The notes: generated by a model from the sequence alone, not told the origin. A stretch of DNA of 64,000 nt from Chenopodium formosanum (GCA_024500155.1 CM044858.1:21129795-21193794), one strand, 5' to 3'. Positions 10,761 to 22,258 are shown, counted from the first letter of the stretch. Made by a program: numbers and translations.

Positions 10761-12287
10761 TGACGTGGGGAAAACTAGGTCGTTGGACTAATCCTCCCTA
10801 AGCCAAAGAAAATTTATAATCACTCAACTAACCTAAATACAAGTATAGAGATAAGTCAAGGGTCGAACCACTAGGAATGGTTATGTTCAAGGGCTCTCGA
10901 TTGGTGTCTAAGCTAGGTCGAAGTTTAAGGATAGGAGGTTATACTCACAACAAACTAAACGGAAAACCAAACAAATAAAGTACTAGGGATTGTACAAGTA
11001 ATCGTGACAATTATACAACCTCGGAAACACGTGCAAGGTAATGGTTGTGAAGACTAACGACAAGCTCAATCAAAAGAGTATGTCAAGCTAATCTCCTAGA
11101 GGTCAAACTAGCGTCAATTACGAGAGACTCTAGCTAGGAATGTCACAAAATACCTTAATCGACAAATGTAAGCCACAAATCAATTGTCCGTATTAATGTG
11201 AACCTACAATGCAATCTAGCATAATTCTCAAGGCCTAATCGTATGACACACATGAAAACTTCCATTAATCACTTTAATCTCAACAATCAATCGACACATT
11301 TCCCAAATTAAGCACAATCAATCATACAAGTTTCACCCTATCCGTAGCCAAACAACTACTCTAACAACATCATCAAATCAACTAACAACTAAGGAAATCA
11401 AGAGTCAACAATGTAAGAAGAACAATTACTCTAATCAGGCATCAAAGATCAAAATCCAATCAAAATAAATCAAACAAACATGAATTAACTAATCAAGACA
11501 ATAAATGAGATAGAGTTAGAAATGCTCATTGATAATAGAGAAGATCTCCAACACAATTGTCACCCTTGCATCTTGAATCTCTCAAATCACCATTGAAATT
11601 CCTCACTTTCTCTCTCTAAAATCTACTCCTAAAACTAACCCTAAACTAGAGAGAGAAACTCTCAACTAAGCTAAAATTATGAAATGAAATCTTATTCTAA
11701 ACTTGCCCCAAAAATCGGGCTTACAAAGGTATTTATAGAGGCGCGAAAACAAAAATCGAGCAACAAATACCCAGGAAGGCGCGCCCGTGCCAATTAAGGG
11801 GTGGCGCGCGCATCTCTTGGTTTCTCCAACTTTCTCGCGGCTTTGTGCGTTCGCTAAGGTCTTCACGAGATGATGATGATGAACAATAATAGTGGCAGTA
11901 GCCAATGCACTTGACAGTGGGTTCAACACCACTTCTTCATGGTAGCACGACATAAGAGCGCAAGAGCTAGGACTTGGAATTTGCACTTCCTTGCATCTTA
12001 AGCTTTCGAATTGCCATGAGCCTGCTCCAAAAGCTTCCTCGACCTTAGTTTATCACCAATATCAAGACCCGAACCTCGTACAATACCTACAACTACAAAA
12101 ATAGAGCAAATAAAGGAGAAAAGACTAGAAAACCAATGAAATACACAAACGCTACAAAATAAGAGAGGAAAGGTAAAACTAAGAGCAAAAGCATAAAACT
12201 AAGCATTTATTTAGCATGAAAGCAATAAAAGGAAGGTGAAAACAACCTTAATGCTCATCAAATAGGTTCCATAAATGACACCCATCA
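10761..12287 (-). repeat. 5' LTR of the reverse Athila-like element
   Basis: This 1527-bp LTR runs TGATG...CGTCA on the reverse strand. It begins with a dyad (GGGTGTCAT then a degenerate partner) and has a TATA-like element near 11735 with a GC-rich block at 11775-11815. It aligns with the truncated 3' LTR at 5689-6722 and with the solo LTR at 31453-33128. Confidence 0.85.
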
Positions 12288-12325
12288 TATGTCCTCCTGA
12301 TTGATGATGATATGAACAGTAGTAC
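12288..12325 (-). pseudogene. Short piece of split Ogre-type gag
   Basis: These 38 bases separate two Athila-like elements. Read on the reverse strand, and allowing for the AGTAC duplication, they continue the frame that ends at 20806 and add a C-x-Y-H...G-H zinc-knuckle-like motif. The gag was therefore intact across this site before both insertions. Confidence 0.8.
12321..12325. repeat. Target-site duplication AGTAC (left copy)
   Basis: AGTAC directly precedes the LTR start TGATAAG at 12326 and is repeated at 20806-20810 directly after the other LTR. Five bases is the usual duplication for Ty3 elements. Confidence 0.9.
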
Positions 12326-14359
12326 TGATAAGTGACTTTTATGTCACTTTTAGGGTATTTTTATGCTTATTTTTAGTTTCTATATTTATTTCGCTTATTT
12401 TCTTATTTTCCTTATCCGTTCTCTATTTTGAGTATTTTTGCTTTTTTTATTAGTTTTTAGTTTATTTTTGTAGTTTTAGTTAATAATTTCCCGCTTCTCT
12501 CGTTTTATTTATTTTCTTTTAGTTTCTAGTTTGTTTTTTTATTTTATTTTATTTTATTTCATTTATTTTATTATTTCTTTAGTTTTTGCATTTTATTTTA
12601 CTTTATTTATCTTGTTTTATTTTATTTTATTTTAGTCTTTGTCCCGATTTCCCCTCGTGTTTGGTTTTGTTTGTAGGAGTGTTCGGCTTAAGGTTCGATT
12701 CCCTAGTGCATGCCAAATGAGCACAAATGCAAAAGCTTCCAAGCAACACCCATGCTGCCAGCTTGTCGTACACCGCACCTCACTTATCCTCCACCACACC
12801 AGTCACGCACCCATCTCCCCTGCTCCCTGCTTTCCTCATCACCTCCAACACCAACAGCAATAGCAACAAACACACCTCCAATCACCACCACGCAAACCAC
12901 CAGCTAACTCCCCTGCTCCCTCAATTCCTCCACTGCAACAACAACAAAAACAACCACCACCCACCGCAACCAACACAACAGCCCTTGGCACCCTTAATCA
13001 TCACTGACGCATTCCCACATCGCAGCCACCGTCAGCCACCAATCAAGACCGCCGCGCACCACCCCCTGCTCCCTCACCTCACAAACGCAACTCACAACAC
13101 TCCTCTCATGCATACTCCAACCACTAGTTCACCAAGCCGCAGCGCAACACAGAACCGCAACCCCAATTCGCACCAAGCAACCACTTTCGAACCTCAATTC
13201 GCCAGCCCCAATATTAGCATTCTTGAATCAGACTGAAAACCTGGCCAGCAATAATACGGTATTGGAAAGCTCCAATTTTCGATTAGATTTCAATGCGAGC
13301 GCACAGCCCTGTGAGAAGACGCACACAAAACAGATTGTAAGCAGAAGCAATTGCGCGACCTCTACGCGATATCTTCGCGGGCGCGCATATCTGGGTTCAA
13401 TTTAAACCGCTTCACGAGCTTTGCACGTGACAATTAATGAAGCTGATTTTTGTTGATCTTTGACTTGGGATAATGATGATCGTTGATGATGGTAAGGCGG
13501 TGGTGATTAAAGTTCAGAACAGCCAAATGAATGAGAAGGGGATAGGGGGTCTGATTTGTGTATTTTGTGGGTTTTGGGTTTAACTTATCTTTTTAATTTC
13601 TTTTTCCTTTTTAATTTCTTTTTTAGTTTATTTTATTAATTTGATTAGTTTTATTTCCTTTTTTATTTTAGCTTATATATTAATACCCTTTGGGGTTTAA
13701 TATTCTCTTAACACTTAACATTTTATTTTTACCCAAGATTAGAGTAGTTTAGCCTATTTTTATTTTCTCTCTCTTAGGGTTAGATTAGGATTCTGTCTCT
13801 CTAGTTTAGGAGTAGTTTAGAGAGAGAAAGCTTGGATTTTTCATGGAGTTTTGAGATTTTGAAGAAGCATTTTGTGGAATTTTCTTCTCATTTTTCATTA
13901 AGTCTTCCTAACTTTCTCTCATCTTTATTGCTTTCAATCAATTGTGCGAGAGTTAGTTGGATGTGAGCACTAAATTCTTCCATACCTTTGCTAGGCTAGT
14001 TGCACGAGAGTGAATTAGTTTAGTAGGATGATTAACATGCTTAATTGTGCGAGAGTGATTTAAATGTGTTGATTGTTCCTAATCGAGGTCATTTTCATCT
14101 AATTGTATGATGTTGTTGAATGCATTGATGTAATTGGATTCCACTTTCCCCAGTTTTAGTTATTTTCTCCTAGTAGTGTTTAGTTTAATCTCTCTTTACC
14201 TCACAAGCTTTCCTAGTAGTCTAATTAGCATAGATTGACCCACTTAGTCTTCGTTGTTCGACCGTTTACTTACCCCTATACTTGTATTAGGGTAGTTTAG
14301 GTTATAAAAAATTAATTTGATTAGGGGTAGTAGACCAACGACCTACCTCATCCCGATCA
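12326..14359 (+). repeat. 5' LTR of the forward Athila-like element
   Basis: The 2034-bp LTR runs TGATAAG...GATCA. Near its start AAGTGAC and GTCACTT form a dyad around TTTTAT. A C-rich, CAAC/CCAC-rich block fills about 12700-13400 and has an open frame of 169 codons (12727-13236) rich in Pro, His, Asn and Thr; it is also open in the other LTR but looks like low-complexity sequence rather than a gene. A TATA-like TATATATTAA lies near 13672. Relative to the 3' LTR about 280 bp are missing near 13940. Confidence 0.9.
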
Positions 14360-14364
14360 AATTT

Positions 14365-14382
14365 TGGCGCCGTTGCCGGGGA
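14365..14382 (+). other. Primer-binding site, tRNA-Asp type
   Basis: TGGCGCCGTTGCCGGGGA lies five bases after the LTR end and is identical over 18 bases to the reverse element's site at 10740-10757. Confidence 0.88.
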
Positions 14383-14474
14383 CTAAGGCGTTCATTAGTT
14401 TGTGTTGATTAGATTAGCTAGGTTCTTGTATATTATTTGATTTTTGTTTTCTTTTCTTTGTTCTTTGTATAAAA

Positions 14475-15947
14475 ATGGCACGCTTATCTTTTCCTCAATT
14501 CGATGACGAACCCTTTTATGCTAACTTTGATAGATTATAAGTTTTCCTTAGTTTCCATGGGTGTTCTCTTAGTGATGCTTGTGGTATAGCTGATTGGGGC
14601 ATGAATGAGTATACTAGGGGAATGGTTGAGGACATGTATATTGGTATATTTCGTCATTTGTCTATGCATGATGCTTGGAATTTCTTCACTTGGCTTGCTA
14701 GAGATTCTTATGATAGAGAAAGTCATGCTTCTTGTTTTGATTCTCAATGTCAAGATTCTTCTAATTTTTGCATGAATTCTCTTGATACTTCTAATGTGCC
14801 TTGTGATGATCCAAAAATGCATGTTGACCCCTTTCCCTCTTATGCTCATTGTGATGAGGTTTGTGCTAATTTTGATAATATGCAATTTGATTTTGATCAT
14901 GAACCTCAACCCAATAACATTGATGCCCAAATTCTTTCTCAAATGCAATATCTCACCCAACAACTCCAAGAACTTCAAGAGGAACAATAATTGAGAGAAG
15001 TGAGGCTTGCCCAAGTGATGAGTGCTATGGTTGATGGAAATGGATGTGAGGCACCTCATTTGGAGTGTGAGAGTGTTTTTGAGGATGATGTGGGCCATGG
15101 GTTTGAAGGTGAGGAGAAATTTTCTTGTGATGCGACGATTTTTGAGGATTTTGATCCATTTCATTCCCCATTTGAGCTTGAATGTCATCCTTCCCCTTAT
15201 TCACCCCCTTTGAGAGCTTCCCTTGGTGAGGATGTGAGTGAGCCATCTTCACGTTTGAATGAGGGAGTTCATGAGGATGATGATGATGAGTTTGAGAAAT
15301 CAAGAGAGATTGAGAGTCCCTTGAGTGATGGTGGAAGAGTTGAGAATGAAGAAAATGTCGATTTTGAGGATTCCAACCCCCTTCCCCATCTTGATGAGTC
15401 TAGCTTGCATGTTTGTGACCCTTCTATCCATGAGTCTTTTGACTCATTTGAGGCTATTTATAGTATATTCTTTGAAGGAGTAACAAAGCATTATAGCCTT
15501 TTGAGAGAGTTCATTGGAAATGCTTCATGGGAAAGGGATGAGTTTGAGAGAAACCTTTATCCTTTCATGCATGATTTAGAGACTCTAAGCTTTAAGGATC
15601 TTGAGGGAGTTGTTATTCATCGTTGTGATTGAGAGGAGGATGAGGTTGTTTCTATTAGAGAGTTTTTGTTTGAGGGAGACGTGAGTCATGAGTGTTCATT
15701 TGAGGATTCCATGATTGATTTTCGTGCCCTCATTGGTGATGTGAGGCTTTGTGAGACCATTGTTTCTCCTCCCCTTCCCCATGTCCCTTTCTCAAGGAAA
15801 TTCGACCATATCCCCTACTATCCTATGTTCCTCCCCTCTTTTGTCAAAGAGCCTGTTGAGGACCCTCTCTTGTTTGATGAGACTCTTTACTCTCATTCTC
15901 TAATTATTGACAAAATGGGTGATGGTGCCACCCAAAAAGAATTTTGA
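14475..15947 (+). pseudogene. Gag-like protein of the forward Athila-like element
   Basis: From ATG 14475 the same frame runs for 491 codons and is interrupted only by TAA (14538), TAA (14988) and TGA (15630); without these it would be one long protein. The N-terminal part has LSFPQFDDEPF and a DAWNFFTWLARDSYDRE block, the middle ends in a Gln-rich coil, and the rest is highly acidic. The NASWERDEFERNLYPF and FEGDVSHECSFEDSMIDF segments match the reverse copy (9176-10649) and the intron copy (45400-45993). No zinc knuckle or enzyme motif is seen. A particle-forming role is inferred from position. Confidence 0.75.
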
Positions 15948-18435
15948 GGAGGCTTTGCCTTTTTATTCTATTTCTTATTATTCTTCTTATTTTTCTTCCT
16001 ATTTTCTTGATTTTTCTTCCTTCTTTTGGCATCTTCCTCCTCACTTACGTGCAATAATCTTGTTGCACGTCCTCCTTCCTTCATTTGCCTACTTGTTATC
16101 ATACGAAATGTGTAGTAGTGCATTTGATAAGCTCTTGCGTTCGTTGCAATATTATTTACTAGAGCGGTCTCGCTTGGACGTTAAACAAGCCTTTCTCGGG
16201 AAGTAACCCGAGGTTTTTATTGCTTTCATTTTCCTTTCTTTTTAGATTAGATTTTCTCTCATGGAAATGTTTGTGTGTCCCTTTCTAGGTACATGACTTG
16301 ATATACACTTATGCATTGGTTTGGATCAAGAAACAAGGAAGTTTGAATCCTATTTTTGCTAGCACATGGAAACCAAGACTCAATTAAAGAGAAAATTGGC
16401 TTTAAAAGGTTAAATTGGTTTATTTGCGGGTATTTAAACCCACCTATATCCGGTAATATCTTTCCTAGGTCCTTCTCTAATGGTTGATGACTTGTTGAAC
16501 ATGTGTTGGTTTGTTGGATTGATTTCTTTCTTTTCCCCTCTCATGGATTATTTGGTTTATGTTTGAGTATATTGTCTCATTCAAGCTTGGGGGGAGGGTA
16601 TTCTATCATGTTTGGGTAGAATGTTGATTCATATATGCCATGCTTCTTTATATATCCATTTCCATGTCTTTTCTTATATTTTGAAAAGTCCAAAAAGATT
16701 TTTGTTTACTTTCAAGGTAATTTAGGCAAAATTTGTTTTGTTTGTTCTTATTTTGGACATTCTATTTTGGGACTTGTATTCTTGAATGTTTTTCTTCCTA
16801 AGTGGTAAATGTGTGCACGGTTTGAGAGTGTCATTGGTTGACTCTAGGATACTATATGCTAAGGTAGTCGGGTTAAGAACTTTTAGGGGTCCATGAAGCC
16901 TTAGTTCACGGGAATGTGGTAAGATGGAGTTTCTCTCTATAATGGATTTGAAACCCTTGGTTGGTATTTGTTTGGTTATAATCCCTTGTGAGCTTCATTT
17001 GTTCTAGCCTTCATCACCTTGTTGAGCGGCAATTTAGGATCCTTAACTATGCATGTCTTAATCCTTGTTTTGACCTCTAGCTCCCAAGATCGTGACCGAG
17101 CCACTCTAGGGGAGGAAAAGGGCACCTTTTCTCTTTTTTCTTTATCTTCTTTTTGTTCTGTTACAAATTTGATTTTCTATTTTGCATCAACCTACTTATT
17201 AACCAATTTGAGCCTAATGTTTCCCGCTCTTGTTTAAACCGCGTTACAAACCTAATGGCCTATGTTTACCAACCCTCTTAGTTAGTGAAGCATTGGCATG
17301 CGAGGTTTGAGTTTTAAGAGTGTTGATCATGAGCAAGAAAATTTTGAGAATTGGTTTAAGTACGGTATTGAAAGTTGAGCTTGAAAAGAATATGCAAAAA
17401 AGTTTGAGAAGAAAGATGCAATTCAAGAAAATCCAAATGAAGTTTCAAGAAAAAGCCGTCTATAGTTAAAAAAGGCAAGGACACCAAAATATAAAAATAA
17501 AAATAAAACTAAAAAAAATTAATTGGTTTCGTTTTTTTTCCCTTGTTTAAGCATTGAGGACAATGCTTCGTTCAAGCTTTGGGGGGAGCGTTTCTTCTTT
17601 TTTTTTGTATTTATTATGTGTTAGTGTTGAGTAAGCTTGGGGGAGATGGCATTATTGGTATTTTTGTTTGATATTTTGTGACTTCTTGAGTTCATTTTTG
17701 AGAGTAGGTCACTCTTTTGCTTCACTTACGAAATATCACCCAAATTTTCAAATTTTTACCCCGCCTGAACCCTTAGCCTTACGTTACAACCAATAAAAGA
17801 CCCTTAGACTTTAGTGGGGTTAGGTCAAAGAGCGTTGGAGGGAGATAGACTTGAAACCTATGGAGAGAGTATGCATAGTTGAGATGTCGGGATTACCTTC
17901 TCAAAGTTTTTCATTTCTTTATCTTTTTCCGGTTCCTTCGTGGAATCATGAGAAGCTAGCTTAAGGGTTGATTTGAAGCTGGTGGAGAGGAACGCAGCCC
18001 GATTGGTTGGGGCTAGGGTGGATTGAGTCCTCATTAGTTCTCTATACTTACCATATGTTATGTTTCAATCAACCATTGACATCTTGGAACATGCATACAT
18101 TTGTCTATTTAGAAAGGTTTCCATTCATTGGTGCTTGTTCCTATCTCTTGTCCAAATATGAACTTTGTGTTTTCTTTCTCTTTTTATGTTTCTTTTTCAT
18201 TTCTTTTTATTCCATTGCCTTGGTTTTTTACTTAGAGTTGTGGGTTAAACTCTTAGGAAACCCTCACGAGAGCACACTCGTCCTCTAGGGCGATCTAGGG
18301 GTTTAAAGGGCTTGTCTTTAGTTGGTAAAATTGACCGTGATTCCTACGAAAGTGAGTTAGCGTACATTCTTGTCTCCTTTAGTGTCTTAGCTTTGCTTGA
18401 ATAATTCACTCTCCTTCTCTTGTGTTTCGTGTTAA
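15948..18435 (+). other. Non-coding internal region of the forward Athila-like element
   Basis: About 2.5 kb without a conserved frame. It holds purine tracts resembling the polypurine tract at 16583-16596, 17574-17587 and 17633-17645, all containing AAGCTT followed by G-runs, and the hairpin at 17549-17568. The region aligns with 6763-9175 (reverse) and with 25833-26647 plus 36391-37034. Confidence 0.65.
17549..17568 (+). other. AGGA-loop hairpin (internal) of the Athila-like family
   Basis: Arm AAGCATTG, loop AGGA, arm CAATGCTT, a perfect 8-bp stem, with a purine tract (AAGCTTTGGGGGG) starting six bases later. Confidence 0.72.
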
Positions 18436-18455
18436 TTTGCTCGAGGACGAGCAAA
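18436..18455 (+). other. AGGA-loop hairpin upstream of the polypurine tract
   Basis: Arm TTTGCTCG, loop AGGA, arm CGAGCAAA, a perfect 8-bp stem, ending eight bases before the polypurine tract. Confidence 0.75.
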
Positions 18456-18462
18456 AGTTTGG

Positions 18463-18474
18463 CTTGGGGGAGTT
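18463..18474 (+). other. Polypurine tract of the forward Athila-like element
   Basis: CTTGGGGGAGTT directly precedes the LTR start TGATAA at 18475. Confidence 0.75.
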
Positions 18475-20805
18475 TGATAATTGACTTTTATGTCACTTTT
18501 AGGGTATTTTTATGCTTATTTTTCGGTTTAGTTTCTAATATTTTCCCTAGTTTTATACTTTATTTTGCTTATTTTCTTATTTTCCTTATTCGTTCTCTAT
18601 TTTGAGTATTTGCTTTTTTATTAGTTTTTAGTTTATTTTTGTAGTTTTAGTTAATAGTTTCCCGCTTCTCTCGTTTTATTTATTTTCTTTTAGTTTCTAG
18701 TTTGTTTTATTTTATTTTATTTATTTCATTTATTTTATTATTTCTTTAGTTTTAGCAATTTATTTTACTTTATTTATCTTGTTTTATTTTATTTAATTTT
18801 AGTCTTTGTCCTGATTTCCCCTCGTGTTTGGTTTTGTTTGTAGGAGTGTTCGGCTCAAGGTTCGGTTCCCTAGTGCATGCCAAATGAGCACAAATGCAAA
18901 AGCTTCCAAGCAACACCCATGCTGCCAACTTATCGTACACCGCACCTCACTTATCCTCCACCACACCAGTCACGCACCCATCTCCCCTGCTCCCTGCTTT
19001 CCTCATCACCTCCAACACCAACAGCAACAGCAACAAACACACCTCCAATCACCACCACGCAAACCACCAGCTAACTCCCCTGCTCCCTCAATTCCTCCAC
19101 TGCAACAACAACAAAAACAACCACCACCCACTGCAACCAACACAACAGCCCTTGGCACCCTTAATCATCACTGACGCATTCCCACATCGCAGCCACCGTC
19201 AGCCCCCGATCAAGACCGCTGCGCACCACCCCCTGCTCCCTCACCTCACAAACGCAACTCACAACACTCCTCTCACGCATACTCCAACCACCAGTTCACC
19301 AAGCCGCAGCGCAACACAGAACTGCAACCCCAATTCGCACCAAGCAACCACTTTCGAACCTCAATTCGCCAGCCCCAATATTAGCATTCTTGAATCAGAC
19401 TGAAAACCTGGCCAGCAATAATACGGTATTGGAAAGCTCCAATTTTCGATTAGATTTCAATGCGAGCGCACAGCCCTGTGAGAAGACGCACACAAAACAG
19501 ATTGTAAGCAGAAGCAATTGCGCGACCTCTACGCGATATCTTCACGGGCGCGCATATCTAGGTTTAATTTAAACCACTTCACGAGCTTCGCACGTGACAA
19601 TTAATGAAGCTGATTACCGTTGATCTTCGACTTGGGATAATGATGACCGTTGATGATGGTGAGGCGGTGGTGATTAAAGTTCAGAACAGCCAAATGAAAG
19701 AGAAGGGAATAGGGGGTCTGATTTGTGTATTTCGTGGGTTTTGGCTTTATTTTTTCTTTTTAATTTCTTTTCCCTTTTTACTTTCTTTTTTATTTTATTT
19801 TATAAATTTGATTAGTTTTATTTCCTTTTTTATTTTAGCTTGTATATAAACACCCTTTGGGGTTTAATATTCTCTTAACACTTAACATTTTATTTTTACC
19901 CTAGATTAGAGTAGTTTAGCCTATTTTTATTTTCTCTCTCTTAGGGTTAGATTTGGATTCTCTCTGTCTAGTTTAGGAGTAGTTTAGAGACAGAAAGTTT
20001 GGATTTTTCATGGAGTTTTGAGATTTTAAAGAAGCATTTTGTGGATTTTTCTTCTCATTTATTCAATGAGTCTTCCTAACTTTCTCTCATCTTTATTGCT
20101 TTCAATTATTATTGTTTTTGTCTATTTATTTGTTGATTTGAGTGGATTAATTAGTTTAGTTGTTTGATTCTTGCTTTTATTCTTGTTTTACCTTGTTTTC
20201 CTTACTTTTGTTCATCATGTTAGCTTAGATTTTATTCTAGGGAAATGGATGAAGGTTATGTTAATAAATTGGATGATTGATTATGTTTAGTATGAAATTG
20301 TTTCTTGATTATTGTGTATGGATGATGCTTTTATGAATTAGAATCTTTCTAGCTAATTGATTCTATGTTTTTAATTGTGCATTCTATCAATTGTGCGAGA
20401 GTGAGTTGGGTGAGAGCCCTAAATTCTTCCATACCTTTGCTAGGCTAGTTGCACGAGAGTGAATTAGTTTTGTAGGATGATTAACATGCTTAATTGTGAG
20501 AGAGTGAGTTAAATGTGTTAATTGTTCCTAATCGAGGTCATTTTCATCTAATTGTATGATGTTGAATGCATTGATGTAATTTGATTCCACTTTCCCTAGT
20601 TTTAATTATTTGCTCCTAGTAGTGTTTTGTTTAATCTCACTTTACCTCACAAGCTTTCCTAGTAGTCTAATTAGCAATGATTGATACACTTAGTCTTCGT
20701 GGTTCGACCCTTTACTTACCCTTATACTTGTATTAGGGTAGTTTAGGTTATAAATAATTAATTTGATTAGGGGTAGTAGACCAACGACCTACCTCATCCC
20801 GATCA
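18475..20805 (+). repeat. 3' LTR of the forward Athila-like element
   Basis: The 2331-bp LTR runs TGATAAT...GATCA and is followed by the AGTAC duplication. It keeps the roughly 280 bp (about 20110-20390) that are missing from the 5' LTR; the deletion ends share TCAATT, which suggests loss between short direct repeats. Otherwise the two LTRs differ by scattered single bases. Confidence 0.9.
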
Positions 20806-20810
20806 AGTAC
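20806..20810. repeat. Target-site duplication AGTAC (right copy)
   Basis: Matches 12321-12325 exactly and lies directly after the LTR end GATCA. Confidence 0.9.
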
Positions 20811-22258
20811 CTATCTGTCCTTTTTAATGATTCAAATGGAGTCAGTTTGAGAGGTTGAATCTTACCAGTCTCAAAGAGCACTTTGAACATATTTGCATAA
20901 GACGTTCCAACTGGAGTGTATGACTTATTAATCTTCTTAAGTGTGTCAGTTACTTGGAGAGAAAATGACTTCTCCTTAGGTGGAACTTTGTTGTTTCTAC
21001 TTTTAAGTAGTTTTATTTGTTCCTTTGCTACTTCGAGGGCCTCGCGTAACAAGTCCTTTGTTTCCAACATAACTTGTATAAGGATGCATACTTCTTCCTT
21101 AGTTGCGAGTTGCTGTCCAATAGGGAATTCACTCTTGGCATCGAAAAAGATTTCCTCCTCTTCTTCAATGGCATGAATTTCTTTGATTGGTTTGATGAGA
21201 CTCGAGGGGTCGACCTGATTTTCCTCATCAGAAATAGCCAAAGAATCGGATAGAGGTGCATTGTTGATGCTTGGCTTCTTGATTGCAGTGGGCAATGGAA
21301 GTTTGTTATTGTCAATCAAATCTTGGATAGCTTTCTTAAGCTTCCAACAGTTTGCCTTGGTGATACTTGCAATGTGCATTGGGGTTCTAGTTAGCCGTCC
21401 TTTTTTCGACAGGTGGATCCCTAAACAGTCCAATGGGAGTTATAAGACCTTTTGCATGTAAACGGTTAATGCGGTGTCATAACTCATACCAATAGGAGTA
21501 AAGTTCTTCCTAAATGGTTTCTTTTGTCCTTGATTGTTCATAGCAAGAACTTCATTCAGGTTAAAAAAGCTAACATTGTTTGAGTGAGTGGTTTTGGAAG
21601 AAGAAGGATTGTCGTTCTTCTTTCCTTTCCAGCCACTGTTGGAATTACTATTATTAGCAGCTTTTTGTTTAGCTAGGTCGTCTTCAATATTAATACCAAT
21701 GTCATAGACAACCTTAAAAGTATGCAAGTTATTTTGATACTCGAGATGCTTATAGTATTTGTCTTGAAGGTTCTTAATGAACATCCTCACAGATTCTTTC
21801 TCACTAGGCACCTCAATCATTCTTGCGGAAGATTCCCTCCACTTATTAAAGAAGGAAGTAAAACCTTCATTCTCCTTTTGTTTAAGAATTATTTTAAGTT
21901 CCCTATGATCGGTTCAACTTGAATATTACACTTGTACCTATCAATGAAAGCGTTTACAATTGATTCCCAGTTAGAGGTTTTCTCTTTGTCAAGAGAAGAA
22001 CCATTGTTGACAAACGGTTTCTAAAGATAAAGAAAACAGAGAATGAAAGACTTTCTTATATATCCCCTTAATGTTCATTATTGTCTCGAAAGCTCTTAAG
22101 TGGAAGTAAAGGTTGTCCGTTGCCTTAAATTTCGGGATGTCGTTGGCATTGAACTTCTGCGGAAGAAGATACTTGTCCACCGAGACCCTTTGTGAACTAA
22201 TGCCCTGGAATCTATAGTCATTGGATATCTTGCTCAAGCTATCTTTCATGAGCTCCAT
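20806..22258 (-). pseudogene. Ogre/Tat-type gag, split by insertion
   Basis: The start is taken as ATG 22258. Segments recognisable as Ogre/Tat gag are the N-terminal KFNANDIPKF and HLRAFETIM region, a DLAKQKAA helix, and two copies of a module with F/YTPxGxSY, a hydrophobic stretch ending in IxP, and a C-x-Y-H knuckle. After the first knuckle the frame reads NCWKLKKAIQDLID, typical of this group. Frameshifts or stops occur near 22020, 21830, 21460 and 21370. The second knuckle is cut by the Athila-like insertions. Role: structural capsid protein of the element. Confidence 0.75.

Larger units (their letters stand above)
5689..12287 (-). mobile_element. Athila-like gag-only LTR retrotransposon, reverse strand
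   Basis: The element has a 5' LTR (10761-12287), a tRNA-Asp-type primer-binding site, a decayed gag-like frame, a long non-coding internal region, a polypurine tract and a 3' LTR cut at 5689. No protease, RT or integrase is present, so it is non-autonomous, in the style of the gag-only terminal-repeat elements described in plants. It is inserted in an Ogre-type gag: the flank next to its 5' LTR (TATGT at 12288) continues that gag. The matching target duplication at the other end is lost. Confidence 0.8.
12326..20805 (+). mobile_element. Athila-like gag-only LTR retrotransposon, two LTRs and TSD
   Basis: This 8480-bp element has two LTRs (12326-14359 and 18475-20805), a tRNA-Asp-type primer-binding site, one gag-like frame with three stops, a 2.5-kb non-coding region with two AGGA hairpins, and a polypurine tract. 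It is flanked by AGTAC on both sides. Protease, RT and integrase are absent, so it would need proteins from a helper. It lies in the gag of a reverse-strand Ogre-type element. The two LTRs are very similar apart from a deletion of about 280 bp in the left one, which points to a fairly recent insertion. Confidence 0.92.

Noticed and set aside
12727..13236. 169-codon open frame in the LTR, also open at 18894-19403
   Set aside because: It is Pro/His/Asn/Thr-rich low-complexity sequence from a C-rich block. It is preserved because the two LTRs are copies of one another, and overlapping frames are open too.
14535..15303. Reverse-strand frames of 217 and 92 codons opposite the gag-like frame
   Set aside because: They mirror the acidic codon use of the sense gag-like frame and have no recognisable motif.
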